NCBI RefSeq assembly: GCF_001427985.1
Contig: NZ_LMSA01000002.1
Coordinates: 665,139-721,848, forward strand
DNA: 56,710 nt
Source of the DNA: Knoellia sp. Soil729
Lineage (GTDB): Bacteria > Actinomycetota > Actinomycetes > Actinomycetales > Dermatophilaceae
Direction: 5' to 3'
The position numbers and the translations under genes were made by a program. The notes beneath the pieces are model-generated. The model ran no database searches and was not told where the DNA came from. It worked only from the letters and a program-made list of their open reading frames with translations. This document shows, one piece after another, positions 1 to 7,797 of this stretch (positions are counted from its first letter, which is position 1; every line of letters begins with the position of its first letter).

Positions 1-1234
1 GACCGTGCCGAAGACCACGTAGTGGAAGTGGGCCACGACGAAGTAGCTGTCGGTGAGGTGGAAGTCCAGGGCAGGGCTGGCGAGGATGACGCCCGTGAGG
101 CCACCGAAGAGGAAGGTCACGAGGAAGCCCAGCGCCCACAGCAGCGGGGTGTCGAAGCTGAGCTTGCCGCCCCACATCGTGCCGATCCAGTTGAAGAACT
201 TCACCCCGGTCGGCACCGCGATGAGCATCGTCATGATCGCGAAGAACGGCAGCAGCACCTGGCCCGTGCCGTACATGTGGTGCGCCCACACCGCGACGGA
301 ATATGCCGCGATGGCGATGGTGGCGTAGACCAGGGTCTTGTAGCCGAAGATCGGCTTGCGCGAGAACACCGGGAGGATCTCGGAGATGATCCCGAAGAAC
401 GGCAACGCGATGATGTAGACCTCAGGGTGCCCGAAGAACCAGAAGGTGTGCTGCCAGAGCATCACCCCGCCCGACTCGGGGTCGAAGATGTGCGCCCCGA
501 ACCGGCGGTCGGCACCGAGGGCGAAGAGCGCCGCGGCCAGGGCCGGGAAAGCGACGAGCACGAGGATCGAGGTGATGAGCACGGTCCACGTGAAGATCGG
601 CATCCGGAACATCGTCATGCCGGGGGCACGCATCGTCAGGATCGTGGTGATGAATGGTGCCGAAGCCGGAGAGGGCCAGGCCGAACACCCAGAGGTTGCC
701 ACCCATGCCGGGGCTGTAGGAGGTGTCCGACAGCGGTGTGTAGGCGAACCACCCGAACGCGGCCGCGCCACCCGGGGTGAGGAACCCACTCGCGGCGATG
801 AGCCCACCGAAGAGGTAGAGCCAGTACGCGAACATGTTGAGCCGCGGGAACGACACGTCCGGCGCACCGATCTGCAGCGGCATGAGCGCGTTCGCGAAGG
901 CCGCGAACAACGGTGTCGCGAACAGCAGCAGCATGATCGTGCCGTGCATCGTGAACAGCTCGTTGTACTGCTGCGGGTTGTCGACGATCTGCATGCCCGG
1001 CTCGAAGAGCTCGGCACGGATGATCAGTGCCATGATCCCGGCCAGGACGAGCCAGGCGAAGGACGTGATGAAGTAGAGGTTGCCGATGACCTTGTGGTCG
1101 GTCGTCGTGATCCACTTCAGGACCGTGGCACCCGGGGAGACACGCGCCTGACGCACGGCCTCGCGCTCACGCTCACGCTCACGCTCACGCTCACGCTCAC
1201 GCAGCATCGTCCTCGCGTCGCTGGCGGCAGTCAT
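1..1234 (-). pseudogene. ctaD: Cytochrome c oxidase subunit I (aa3), frameshifted and cut by window edge
   Basis: Subunit I of the aa3 terminal oxidase, a multi-pass membrane protein that carries heme a and the heme a3/CuB centre. The N-terminal half reads normally ([17 protein letters not shown], then [16 protein letters not shown] with a heme ligand His). Near 654-656 the frame breaks inside the conserved stretch that normally reads GFGTILGAVNFITT. Here GFGTI runs directly into the codons for FITT, consistent with loss of about 17 nt. The second frame then stays open to the window edge and encodes intact family motifs, including [10 protein letters not shown] and [11 protein letters not shown]. 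The likely start is ATG at 1234, followed by an Arg-Glu repeat tail. The break is either real inactivation or an assembly error. This is normally an essential respiratory gene, so an error or a second copy elsewhere is plausible. Confidence 0.88.
1165..1200 (-). repeat. Hexanucleotide microsatellite (gctcac)x6 in ctaD
   Basis: Six perfect tandem copies of gctcac on the + strand encode alternating Arg-Glu in the cytoplasmic N-terminal tail of CtaD. Copy-number change by slippage would add or remove Arg-Glu pairs without shifting the frame. Confidence 0.95.
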
Positions 1235-1405
1235 CGCTTCCCCACTTCCTCGGGAGGTTCTCCGGCTTCGGCTGCACTCCACGTGGCGCCGGGTCACTCG
1301 GCTGGGCGCTCCGTCGACTTCGGCCGTGGCCGGAATGCAGGCTGCTTACCCGACCGACCCGGTCGCAAACCGGACTTGCTCGGCCATTCCTCTGGTCTGA
1401 ACACC

Positions 1406-1733
1406 ATGGATTCCAGCCTTCGGGACGCCGTCCACCGGATCCAGGACACACAGCGGTCACGACGAGGCCCAGGGCTGCGGTCACGGCCCACCGTCCGCGA
1501 CTACAGCACCGAAACCCGCCCGGCGGGCAAGACGACCGAGCTGATCGCCTACGTGGCCACCGTGCTTGCGGTCCTGGTCACCGCGATCGTCGTCAACGAC
1601 GACGGCAACAACACCGCCGACCCCTTCAGCGCCGATCAGGCCCTGCGCTACATCACGTTCCTGCATCGGCTACATGATCGCCCGCGGCCTGGCCAAGTCC
1701 GGCACCCGCGGACACGCCCGCGACAACGACTGA
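1406..1733 (+). pseudogene. Small membrane protein, frameshifted near 1663
   Basis: The encoded protein resembles a common actinobacterial small membrane protein (about 70-100 aa) of unknown function. A conserved TETRPxxKTTE lead-in is seen as TETRPAGKTTELIAYVATV, followed by a hydrophobic helix, a DDGNNTADPFSADQALRYIT loop and a second helix. The sequence continues as GYMIARGLAKSGTR only in another frame, and 2 nt appear to be missing near 1663-1664. The second frame ends at the TGA at 1731-1733. The ATG at 1406 is a guess, and the true start may lie nearer the conserved block. It lies about 170 bp from ctaD on the opposite strand and carries the same kind of small lesion. The family resemblance is from memory. 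Confidence 0.6.
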
Positions 1734-1749
1734 CCTCGGCACGGCATAC

Positions 1750-1786
1750 GAACGCCTCGCTCTCCTTGGGGAGGTCGGGGCGTTCT
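1750..1786 (+). terminator. Hairpin after the small membrane protein
   Basis: A near-perfect inverted repeat (gaacgcctcg against cggggcgttc with an inner ctcc/ggag pairing) starts 17 bp after the TGA at 1733 and is followed by tt-rich sequence. It is consistent with an intrinsic terminator. Confidence 0.5.
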
Positions 1787-2472
1787 TCGTCCTTCCCCGC
1801 GGTCTGTGGGCACCGGCGCCGAACACCGTCGGCACTCCTGTGTGCGGTCAAGCCAGACCCTCTCCCAAGGAGATTCGGCAGGGCACTGATGCTGGAAGGC
1901 AGAGGTTGGGAACTGCCGGCCGATTCGCCAACTGGAGTGTTGTCTCCGCACTGCCTCCTGCCGGCCATGTCTGGGACCTCGGTGCCCACCGAACGAGCGC
2001 GGCCCCCTCTTCTCACCCCCTAGCCGGGGCGCCCTCAGCTTTCGTCAGGGCCGGTCAGGGCGATCGCCGAGCAGGTACGACATACCTTCACGACGTGCGA
2101 ATCATCGGACGTGGTCACGCGCTCATCGGTGACCCACTCGTGCTCCTCGCAGCTGTCGGGTCCTTCGGAAACTCTCACGGCAGTCATGCCGTACTGCTAC
2201 CCCACGCCGGCTGCGGGGAAACCGCGGCCCGCTCCACCGACGGGGCTGACGGGATGCCACGAGGCCGAGCGTGGCGACCGCGCAGAGTGACTTCACGGCG
2301 GCGCCTTCTCGAGACTGATGGCACACAGGCAGGCCCAGGCCCGCATGCCCGCGACGTCGCTGGGTACAGACCCGACGCGGCCCCCGCCTCCTCATCCCCG
2401 TAGCCGGGGGCCGCGCTCGAGAATGTCCGTGCGCCGGGCGAACCGGTGGAGTGTGCGGGGCGGCGACCCAAG
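1787..2472. other. No convincing gene
   Basis: Several frames are open on both strands, as expected at this GC content, but none has a recognisable domain, a good start context or consistent GC3. The stretch holds the hairpin at 2377-2414 and a weaker relative of it near 1999-2031. It may be decayed coding sequence, but I cannot identify a parent gene. Confidence 0.5.
2377..2414 (-). terminator. GC-rich hairpin downstream of the 60-aa gene
   Basis: A 10-bp perfect stem (gcggcccccg/cgggggccgc) with an 18-nt loop lies about 60 bp beyond the stop of the small minus-strand gene at 2473. It has no T-run, as is common for actinobacterial terminators. Confidence 0.4.
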
Positions 2473-2658
2473 TCAGGCTGAGCGGCGCTCGGCTGCCTCG
2501 ACACGACACAGAGGGCACTCCTCCTGGCCGCCGCACTCCCCCTGCTGGTGCGATCCGAGACGGTTGCGGATCGACCGCACTTCACGACGCACTCGCGGGC
2601 TCCCGGCACGGTCGAGCTGCGCGAGTTCGTGCAGCGTCACCTGGTCCTCCCTGCTCAT
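2473..2658 (-). CDS. Small Cys-containing protein, unknown function
   Basis: A 61-residue reading frame starting MSREDQVTLHELAQLDRA. It is charged, probably helical, and ends with a Cys cluster (ECGGQEECPLCRVEAAERR) that could bind zinc. GC3 is high and codon use is ordinary for this genome, unlike the flanking sequence. A hairpin follows the stop. I chose the inner ATG at 2658 because the preceding 12 codons (MGCQPRACDRRS) look non-coding. I do not recognise a named family. A chance open frame remains possible. Confidence 0.42.
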   Translation of the reverse strand: MSREDQVTLHELAQLDRAGSPRVRREVRSIRNRLGSHQQGECGGQEECPLCRVEAAERRSA

Positions 2659-2839
2659 CGATCTACGATCGCACGCGCGTGGCTGACAGCCCAAAAGCCG
2701 CCGTCCCTGCGAGCACCACCAGGGCGGCGGCGATCAGGGTGCACCACCGAGTCCTCGGGCGGCCACCAGCCGGCTCAGCCAGGAGCACGCAAACGGCCTA
2801 CCCGATGGCCCACCCAGATACGGAATCGCCTGCTGAGAC

Positions 2840-2883
2840 AGGAACTGCCCCTCGCCTGTTTGTGGAAGTGAGGGGCAGTTCCT
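2840..2883 (-). terminator. Perfect 14-bp inverted repeat after tRNA-Thr
   Basis: aggaactgcccctc pairs exactly with gaggggcagttcct around a 16-nt loop, beginning 8 bp beyond the 3' end of the tRNA on its strand. It is well placed to end the tRNA transcript. Confidence 0.65.
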
Positions 2884-2890
2884 GCTCTGA

Positions 2891-2963
2891 GCCGCTTATC
2901 GGAATCGAACCGATGACCTATTCATTACGAGTGAATCGCTCTGGCCGACTGAGCTAAAGCGGC
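2891..2963 (-). tRNA. tRNA-Thr(CGU)
   Basis: A 73-nt cloverleaf. The acceptor stem is GCCGCTT/AAGCGGC, the D-arm GCTC/GAGC, the anticodon stem ATTCA/TGAAT with loop CTCGTAA (anticodon CGT), and the T-arm ATCGG/CCGAT with TTCGATT. CCA is not encoded. It reads threonine ACG codons. No integrated element abuts its 3' end; a 14-bp hairpin follows. Confidence 0.97.
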
Positions 2964-3174
2964 GCGGTGCAGAACCGGTGGTCCAGCACGACGCACGAGT
3001 ATACGAACAATCCGGGTCCATCCCGAAATCGGGCCCGACCGAGCCCGCGACCCTTCGGAGCGACGGACATGCAGTGCCCGGTCCCAACCACGGACGGGAC
3101 CCACGGCTGAGCGCGCGAGCCGGGCGGACGGCATACGACTGCATGTCCATTGCCCCGCGGACCTCAGCCGGCGG

Positions 3175-4725
3175 TCAGCACTTCAGGCCGTCCTTGGGCA
3201 CCGTGCCCGTGAGGTAGAACTCGTCGATCGGGTCGTCGACACAGCTGTTGGACCTCATGTATGCCGTGTGCCCGTCACCGTCGTAGGTGATGAGTGAGCT
3301 CTTGGCGAGCTGGTCGTGCAGGCGCACGGACCACTCGTAGGGCGTCGCTGGGTCCCGGGTGGTGCCGACGACGACGATCGGCTGCGCACCCTCGGCCGTG
3401 ACCTTCTGGGGCGGCTCCGACGAGCGCTCGGTCTTCACGGGCCACGAGCCGCAGGTCAGCGAGGACCAGGCAAGGAACGGTCCCCAGGTCGGGGCCACCG
3501 CGCGTGCCGCCTCGGCCGCCGCCTCGTGCTCGGGGACGGAAGGGGACTCGGGCTTGTCGAGGCAGTTCACGGCGTAGATGACCTCCATGATGTTGCCGCT
3601 GTAGCCGCCCCCCGGCTTGCGGTCGGCATAGGTGTTGGCCAGCCCCATGAGGTCGGAGCCGTCACCCTGCAGGGCCGCCCGCATCGCCTCCACGAGCGTG
3701 TCCCACATGCCCTGGTCGTACATCGCGGCTGCGATCCCCGTCGACGCCCACCCCTCGGTGAGCTGGGTGACGGCCGCATCACCGGTCTTGTCCAGGGGCT
3801 GCTCGTCGACCCGCTTGAGGAAGTCACGAAGGCCCTGCATGACCTGGTCGACGGTGCCACCGAGCGGGCAGGTGCCCTTGTCGATGCAGAACTGGGCCCA
3901 GGCGCGGGTCGCGGTCTCGAAGCCCTTGGCCTGGCCGAGGTTGACCTCGGCCGAGGTGAGGTCGGGAGCGACGACCCCGTCGAGGACGAAGTGGCCGACG
4001 AGCTGCGGGAAGAGGTCGGCATACGTCGCGCCGAGGTAGGTCCCGTAGGACTTGCCGAGGTAGTCGAGCTTCGGCTCGCCCAGCGCGGCCCGCAGGACGT
4101 CCATGTCCTTGGCGGCATCCACCGTCGAGACGTGGCCCAGCAGCGGCCCGGCGTTCTGGCCGCACTTCTGCGCAAAGCTCTTGGCGTTGGCGGCGAACTC
4201 ATGCTCCTCGGCCGCATCGTCCGGCGTCTGCTCCGCCCCGAGGAACGCGTCGAGCTCGGAGTCGCTCACGCAGTCGATGGGCTCCGAGCGACCCACTCCC
4301 CTGGGGTCGAAGCCCACCACGTCGAAGCGCTGGCGCACGTCGGAGCCGACGATGAAGTCCGCGGCCCTCGCGTAGTCGACGCCGGAGCCACCGGGGCCGC
4401 CGGGGTTGACGACGAGGGAGCCGATCCGCTTTGACTCCTTGCGAGCCGGCACCCGCAGCACCGAGATCGTGATGGTGTCGCCGTCAGGCTTCGCGTAGTC
4501 CTGGGGCACGGTGAGCTCCGCACACAGACCGCCGCTGCAGCGCGTCCACTGCAGCTTCTGCGCATAGAAGGCGTCCGTGCCCTCCATGCCGGCGGGCGGC
4601 GTCTGCGTCCCCACGACGGTCGGTCGCGCCGGCTCGCGGTCGACGAGGTCACCGACGGTGGAGCAGCCCGACAGGACGAGGGCCACCGAGGCAAGGGCAG
4701 CGAGGGGGGCGACACGACGCAGCAT
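3175..4725 (-). CDS. Secreted alpha/beta-hydrolase, tripeptidyl-aminopeptidase type lipoprotein
   Basis: A 516-aa exported peptidase-like serine hydrolase. A lipoprotein signal ends in the lipobox LSGC with Cys21 as lipidation site. The alpha/beta-hydrolase fold follows with the oxyanion region NPGGPGGSG, nucleophile Ser226 in GKSYGTY, Asp458 in TRDPATP and His486 in GDGHTAY, giving a complete triad. The C-terminal part resembles the TAP-like domain of Streptomyces tripeptidyl aminopeptidases (SlpD/SlpE, Tap). Predicted role: trimming peptides outside the membrane. The start ATG at 4725 has the -10 box TAGGGT 7 nt upstream, so the transcript is probably leaderless. The exact substrate is unknown. 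Confidence 0.9.
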   Translation of the reverse strand: MLRRVAPLAALASVALVLSGCSTVGDLVDREPARPTVVGTQTPPAGMEGTDAFYAQKLQWTRCSGGLCAELTVPQDYAKPDGDTITISVLRVPARKESKRIGSLVVNPGGPGGSGVDYARAADFIVGSDVRQRFDVVGFDPRGVGRSEPIDCVSDSELDAFLGAEQTPDDAAEEHEFAANAKSFAQKCGQNAGPLLGHVSTVDAAKDMDVLRAALGEPKLDYLGKSYGTYLGATYADLFPQLVGHFVLDGVVAPDLTSAEVNLGQAKGFETATRAWAQFCIDKGTCPLGGTVDQVMQGLRDFLKRVDEQPLDKTGDAAVTQLTEGWASTGIAAAMYDQGMWDTLVEAMRAALQGDGSDLMGLANTYADRKPGGGYSGNIMEVIYAVNCLDKPESPSVPEHEAAAEAARAVAPTWGPFLAWSSLTCGSWPVKTERSSEPPQKVTAEGAQPIVVVGTTRDPATPYEWSVRLHDQLAKSSLITYDGDGHTAYMRSNSCVDDPIDEFYLTGTVPKDGLKC

Positions 4726-4788
4726 GTACTCGACCCTACGGGCCGATCCTGAGTATGCCGTCCGCCCCCGTCGTCCAGCAGCTCACCG

Positions 4789-5928
4789 TCAGCGGGGCAG
4801 CCGGAGCTCCAGAGCCATGGCCTCGAGGGCCAGCAGCGGCTGGACGTTGGCGGCGATGCGCTGCCGGGCGGTACCGATCGCATCCATCGCGATGAGCACC
4901 CGGGTGGCCGGGAGCACCTGCGCCACCTGGGTGACCGTCTGACGGGCGTCCTCGTTGACGAGAGCCGTCGGTGCGCCGGTGTGCAGCACCAGAGCGTCGC
5001 GATAGACCGACAGCAGGTCCACCAGGGCTCGGTCGACCATGTCGCGCGAGAAGCGTGTCGCCCTGGCCTTCTGGTCCTTCTCGAGCGACGAGATCTGGGA
5101 GCGGATGTGCGGAGGCTGGGTCCGGGCCGACGGGTCGGCTCCGAGCACCTCCATCAGCCTGGCCTTCTCGGCGGCGTCGCGTTCGGCCGACGACGCCAGC
5201 GACTCCTCGGTGGCGATCGTCGAGAGGTCCGAGGCCGCATCGATGGCGTCGCCGACCGTGCGGATCTTGGACGCGAGGGTGATGACGTCGTGACGACGGA
5301 TGCGGGCGTGCTCGTCGCGAGCCAGCCGACGCGCCAGCCCGACGTGCGACTGAGCCGCGCGGGCGGCATACATGGCCATCGGTGGGTCGACACCGTCACG
5401 GCGCACCAAGAGGTCGGCCACGGCCTCGACGGACGGTGTGCGCAGCCGCACGTGCCGCGAGCGCGAGCGGATCGTGATGATGACGTCCTCGACCGAAGGC
5501 GCGCACAACATCCAGACCGTGCGCGGCGTCGGCTCCTCGAGGGCCTTGAGCAGTGCGTCGGCGGCCCGCTCGGTGAGCCGGTCGGCGTCCTCGACGATGA
5601 TCACCCGCCAGCGCCCGAGCGAAGGGCGGTGCGCGGCGAGCCCCACGAGGTCACGGGCCTGCTCGACCTTGATCGAGAGGCCCTCGGTCGCGATGAGGTC
5701 GACGTCGGCATGGGTGCCGTCGACCGCCGTGCGGCACTCCCGGCACTCACCACAGCCCCCGGTCGGGCACTGCAGCGCCGCCGCGAAGGCACGCGCCGCG
5801 ACCGACCGGCCGGAACCCGGCGGGCCGGTGAAGAGCCATGCGTGGGTCATCGCGGCCGGGTCGGACACCGCACGGGAGAGAGTCTCGATCGCGGGGTCCT
5901 GCCCGATGACGTCGCGCCACACGCTCAC
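4789..5928 (-). CDS. holB: DNA polymerase III subunit delta'
   Basis: A 379-aa clamp-loader AAA+ subunit that helps load the beta clamp in replication. Walker A is GPPGSGRS (residues 35-42), with Arg replacing Lys as expected for a delta' subunit that does not hydrolyse ATP. A zinc module has Cys54, 59, 62 and 65. A Walker B-like VIIVEDAD follows, then KALEEPTPRT and the sensor region TIRSRSRHV. The GTG start at 5928 overlaps the stop of tmk by GTGA, implying translational coupling. The tmk-holB pairing is usual in bacteria. Length and motifs are ordinary, with no sign of damage. Confidence 0.93.
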   Translation of the reverse strand: MSVWRDVIGQDPAIETLSRAVSDPAAMTHAWLFTGPPGSGRSVAARAFAAALQCPTGGCGECRECRTAVDGTHADVDLIATEGLSIKVEQARDLVGLAAHRPSLGRWRVIIVEDADRLTERAADALLKALEEPTPRTVWMLCAPSVEDVIITIRSRSRHVRLRTPSVEAVADLLVRRDGVDPPMAMYAARAAQSHVGLARRLARDEHARIRRHDVITLASKIRTVGDAIDAASDLSTIATEESLASSAERDAAEKARLMEVLGADPSARTQPPHIRSQISSLEKDQKARATRFSRDMVDRALVDLLSVYRDALVLHTGAPTALVNEDARQTVTQVAQVLPATRVLIAMDAIGTARQRIAANVQPLLALEAMALELRLPR

Positions 5929-6557
5929 TGGGCTGCCCCTTCGAGCAGGCCGGATGACTCGAGCCGGCCCATGACCGCGTCGTGGATCGACTCCGGCGAG
6001 GCGGTGCCGTCCACCACGAGGTAGCGCTCCGGAGCACCCTGGGCCATGGCGAGGAAGTGGTGCCGGATCGCGTCGTGGAAGGCGTCAGCCTCGGCTTCGA
6101 GCCGGTCGTGGACCTCGCCGCGCCGGCGACGCCCCTCCTCGGCAGGGACGTCGACGATGACCGTGAGGTCGGGGACGAGCGAGCCGACGGCCCACATCTG
6201 CAGGTCGTGCACCTCGGCGGCACCCAGGTCACGCCCGGCTCCCTGGTAGGCGACAGAGGAGTCGGTGTAGCGGTCGGTGACGACCACGGCGCCCCGGTCC
6301 ATCGAGGGGCGGATGAGCTGGTCGACGTGGTGGGCCTTGTCCGCGGCGAACAGCAACGCCTCGGCGCGTGGCGAGACGTGGTCACCGTGCAGAACCAGGT
6401 CGCGGATCTGGGCACCCAGCGCTGTCCCGCCCGGCTGCCGGGTCACGACCACCTCACGCCCGAGCGACTCCAGAGCGGCGGCGAGCAGACGCACCTGCGT
6501 CGACTTGCCGGCGCCGTCGCCGCCCTCGAAGGCGAGAAAGAGTCCCTGTCGCGTCAC
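5925..6557 (-). CDS. tmk: Thymidylate kinase
   Basis: A 210-aa dTMP kinase that makes dTDP for dTTP synthesis. The P-loop is FEGGDGAGKST (residues 10-20), the DR motif is VVVTDRYTDSSVAYQG (residues 91-106), and the lid is Arg-rich (EEGRRRRGE). I chose the GTG at 6557 over longer frames because residues start directly at the kinase beta-strand and TAGGCT lies 7 nt upstream, a leaderless signature. It is the first gene of a two-gene unit with holB. Confidence 0.94.
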   Translation of the reverse strand: MTRQGLFLAFEGGDGAGKSTQVRLLAAALESLGREVVVTRQPGGTALGAQIRDLVLHGDHVSPRAEALLFAADKAHHVDQLIRPSMDRGAVVVTDRYTDSSVAYQGAGRDLGAAEVHDLQMWAVGSLVPDLTVIVDVPAEEGRRRRGEVHDRLEAEADAFHDAIRHHFLAMAQGAPERYLVVDGTASPESIHDAVMGRLESSGLLEGAAQ

Positions 6558-6596
6558 GGGCCCGAGCCTAGGCGAGCCACCGGACAGCACGTCGGT

Positions 6597-6656
6597 GGGC
6601 GGCCGGTGGGCGGCAGGCGGGCGGCGGCGGGGTGGGCGGCAGGAGGAGGGCGGCCG
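6597..6656 (+). other. G-run cluster upstream of tmk, possible G-quadruplex
   Basis: At least six runs of three or four G on the + strand, separated by short GC spacers, within about 60 bp. The cluster lies between the hairpin at 6713-6749 and the tmk start signal. Structure is inferred only from the run pattern. Confidence 0.5.
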
Positions 6657-6712
6657 AGCGCGGTGGCGAGCGGACGGCATACGGGATCGGGGAAGGTGAC
6701 CGGAGGGAAGGA

Positions 6713-6749
6713 GCGGGGTCCGGAGGGAAAGAAACCCTCCGGACCCCGC
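6713..6749 (-). terminator. Strong terminator after the MerR gene
   Basis: A perfect 15-bp stem (gcggggtccggaggg and its complement) with a 7-nt loop aaagaaa lies 31 bp past the stop of the MerR gene. It separates that gene from tmk, which is on the same strand. Confidence 0.85.
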
Positions 6750-6780
6750 AGCTTCCCTTATGGGGAGCGAAAGTCGGGAC

Positions 6781-7569
6781 TCACGTGTGGCGGTCGGCGT
6801 TCGCGTGGATCGCGTCCCGGACGTAGGCCGCCAGCCCGGGCTCGAGGTCCTCGTACGTCTGGGTGAACCGCGGGTCGGCGACATACATGCCACCGAGGTT
6901 GCGGTGGAAGTCGTGGTCGAGGTCGTAGAACCAGGTCTCGATGTGGACCCGCGCAGACTCGGCGGCATCCATGGCCTCCGCCGACGTGGCCGGCAGTCCC
7001 GCCCTCAGGGCCGCGACGAAGGCGTCGTTGGTCGCGGCTGCCTCGGCCTTGATCTGCTCCCAGTCGGCGACGGTGTAGCCCTTCGTGCGCCTGGCCGACT
7101 GCTTCCACGCGTCGGTCTGACCCCACCGCTCCTGCGCCTCGGCCTGGTACTCGTCCTCGAACCCGTCACCGAAGATCTCCTTCAGGTCCTCGCGGATCGC
7201 CGGTTGCTCGTGCATCTCTCTCTCCAGTCTGGCGTCGATCGCCTCGACGAGCCGGTGCAGCTCGCCGACCTTGTCCAAAACCACGTCGCGCTGGCGCCGG
7301 AGGTGCTCGATGATCGAGCCGTCACCACGCAGCAGGGCCGCCACCTCGTCGAGGGGCAGTCCCAACCGCCGGTAGGTGACGATCGTCGCCAGCCGCTCCA
7401 GGTCGCCCGCGGTGTAGAGGCGGTAGCCGGCAGGCGTGCGCTCCGACGGGCTCAGCAGGCCGACCTCGTCGTAGTGGTGCAACGTCCGCACCGTCACGCC
7501 GAAGGTCTGGGCCACCTGCCCCACCGTGAGCATCTCGTCCACCGAAACAGTGTCTCCAACTGCGGTCAT
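6781..7569 (-). CDS. MerR-family regulator with TipAS-like ligand domain
   Basis: A 262-aa transcription activator. The N-terminal winged helix reads LTVGQVAQTFGVTVRTLHHY with the MerR hallmark YDEVGLLSPSERTPAGYRLY. A dimerisation coiled coil follows, then a helical C-terminal domain (about residues 110-262) with AWKQSARRTKGYTVADWEQI and HRNLGGMYVADPRFTQTYE, typical of the TipA TIPAS drug-binding domain. In the family this domain binds thiopeptide-like or other compounds. The start ATG at 7569 lies just behind a MerR-type promoter with a 19-bp spacer, which suggests autoregulation. The gene is divergent from topA and no drug transporter is adjacent, so the targets are unknown. Confidence 0.9.
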   Translation of the reverse strand: MTAVGDTVSVDEMLTVGQVAQTFGVTVRTLHHYDEVGLLSPSERTPAGYRLYTAGDLERLATIVTYRRLGLPLDEVAALLRGDGSIIEHLRRQRDVVLDKVGELHRLVEAIDARLEREMHEQPAIREDLKEIFGDGFEDEYQAEAQERWGQTDAWKQSARRTKGYTVADWEQIKAEAAATNDAFVAALRAGLPATSAEAMDAAESARVHIETWFYDLDHDFHRNLGGMYVADPRFTQTYEDLEPGLAAYVRDAIHANADRHT

Positions 7570-7575
7570 GGGACA

Positions 7576-7606
7576 ACCGTCCTGCCTCACGTCGGGTGAG
7601 GGTCAA
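7576..7606 (-). promoter_or_regulatory. MerR-type promoter/operator of the adjacent regulator gene
   Basis: On the minus strand, TTGACC (7606-7601) and a weak GACGGT (7581-7576) are separated by 19 bp, the long spacer typical of MerR-controlled promoters. The spacer region holds the dyad CCTCAC-N5-GTGAGG. The -10 box sits 6 nt before the ATG at 7569, so the message would be leaderless. Confidence 0.55.
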
Positions 7607-7642
7607 GCCGCATTTCCACCTGCCCGTATGCCGTCCCCTCCG

Positions 7643-7692
7643 CTTGCGTCTGCGGCGACGGTTGCTCCAGCGACCGGATCCGCAGACGCAAG
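7643..7692. repeat. 13-bp inverted repeat in the merR-topA intergenic region
   Basis: cttgcgtctgcgg and ccgcagacgcaag pair perfectly across a 24-nt loop, about 105 bp upstream of topA. It could be a cis-regulatory dyad or an RNA hairpin in the topA leader. No T-run follows it. Confidence 0.6.
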
Positions 7693-7797
7693 GGCTGGGA
7701 CCACCGTCCGACCGGGTACCTGTACCGTCACTCCCGTCTCCTCGTCGGAGCAGCGACGAATCCGCTGCACGAGGCGACAGGACAGGATCGATGCCCC

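Noticed and set aside
1999-2031. Second copy of the 2377-2414 hairpin as a terminator
   Set aside because: Sequence is similar but the stem pairs only over about 5 bp.
2891-2963. tRNA-Thr as the attachment site of the Qat island
   Set aside because: The tRNA is 46 kb away, its 3' end is followed by a hairpin, and no integrase or repeated tRNA end was seen.
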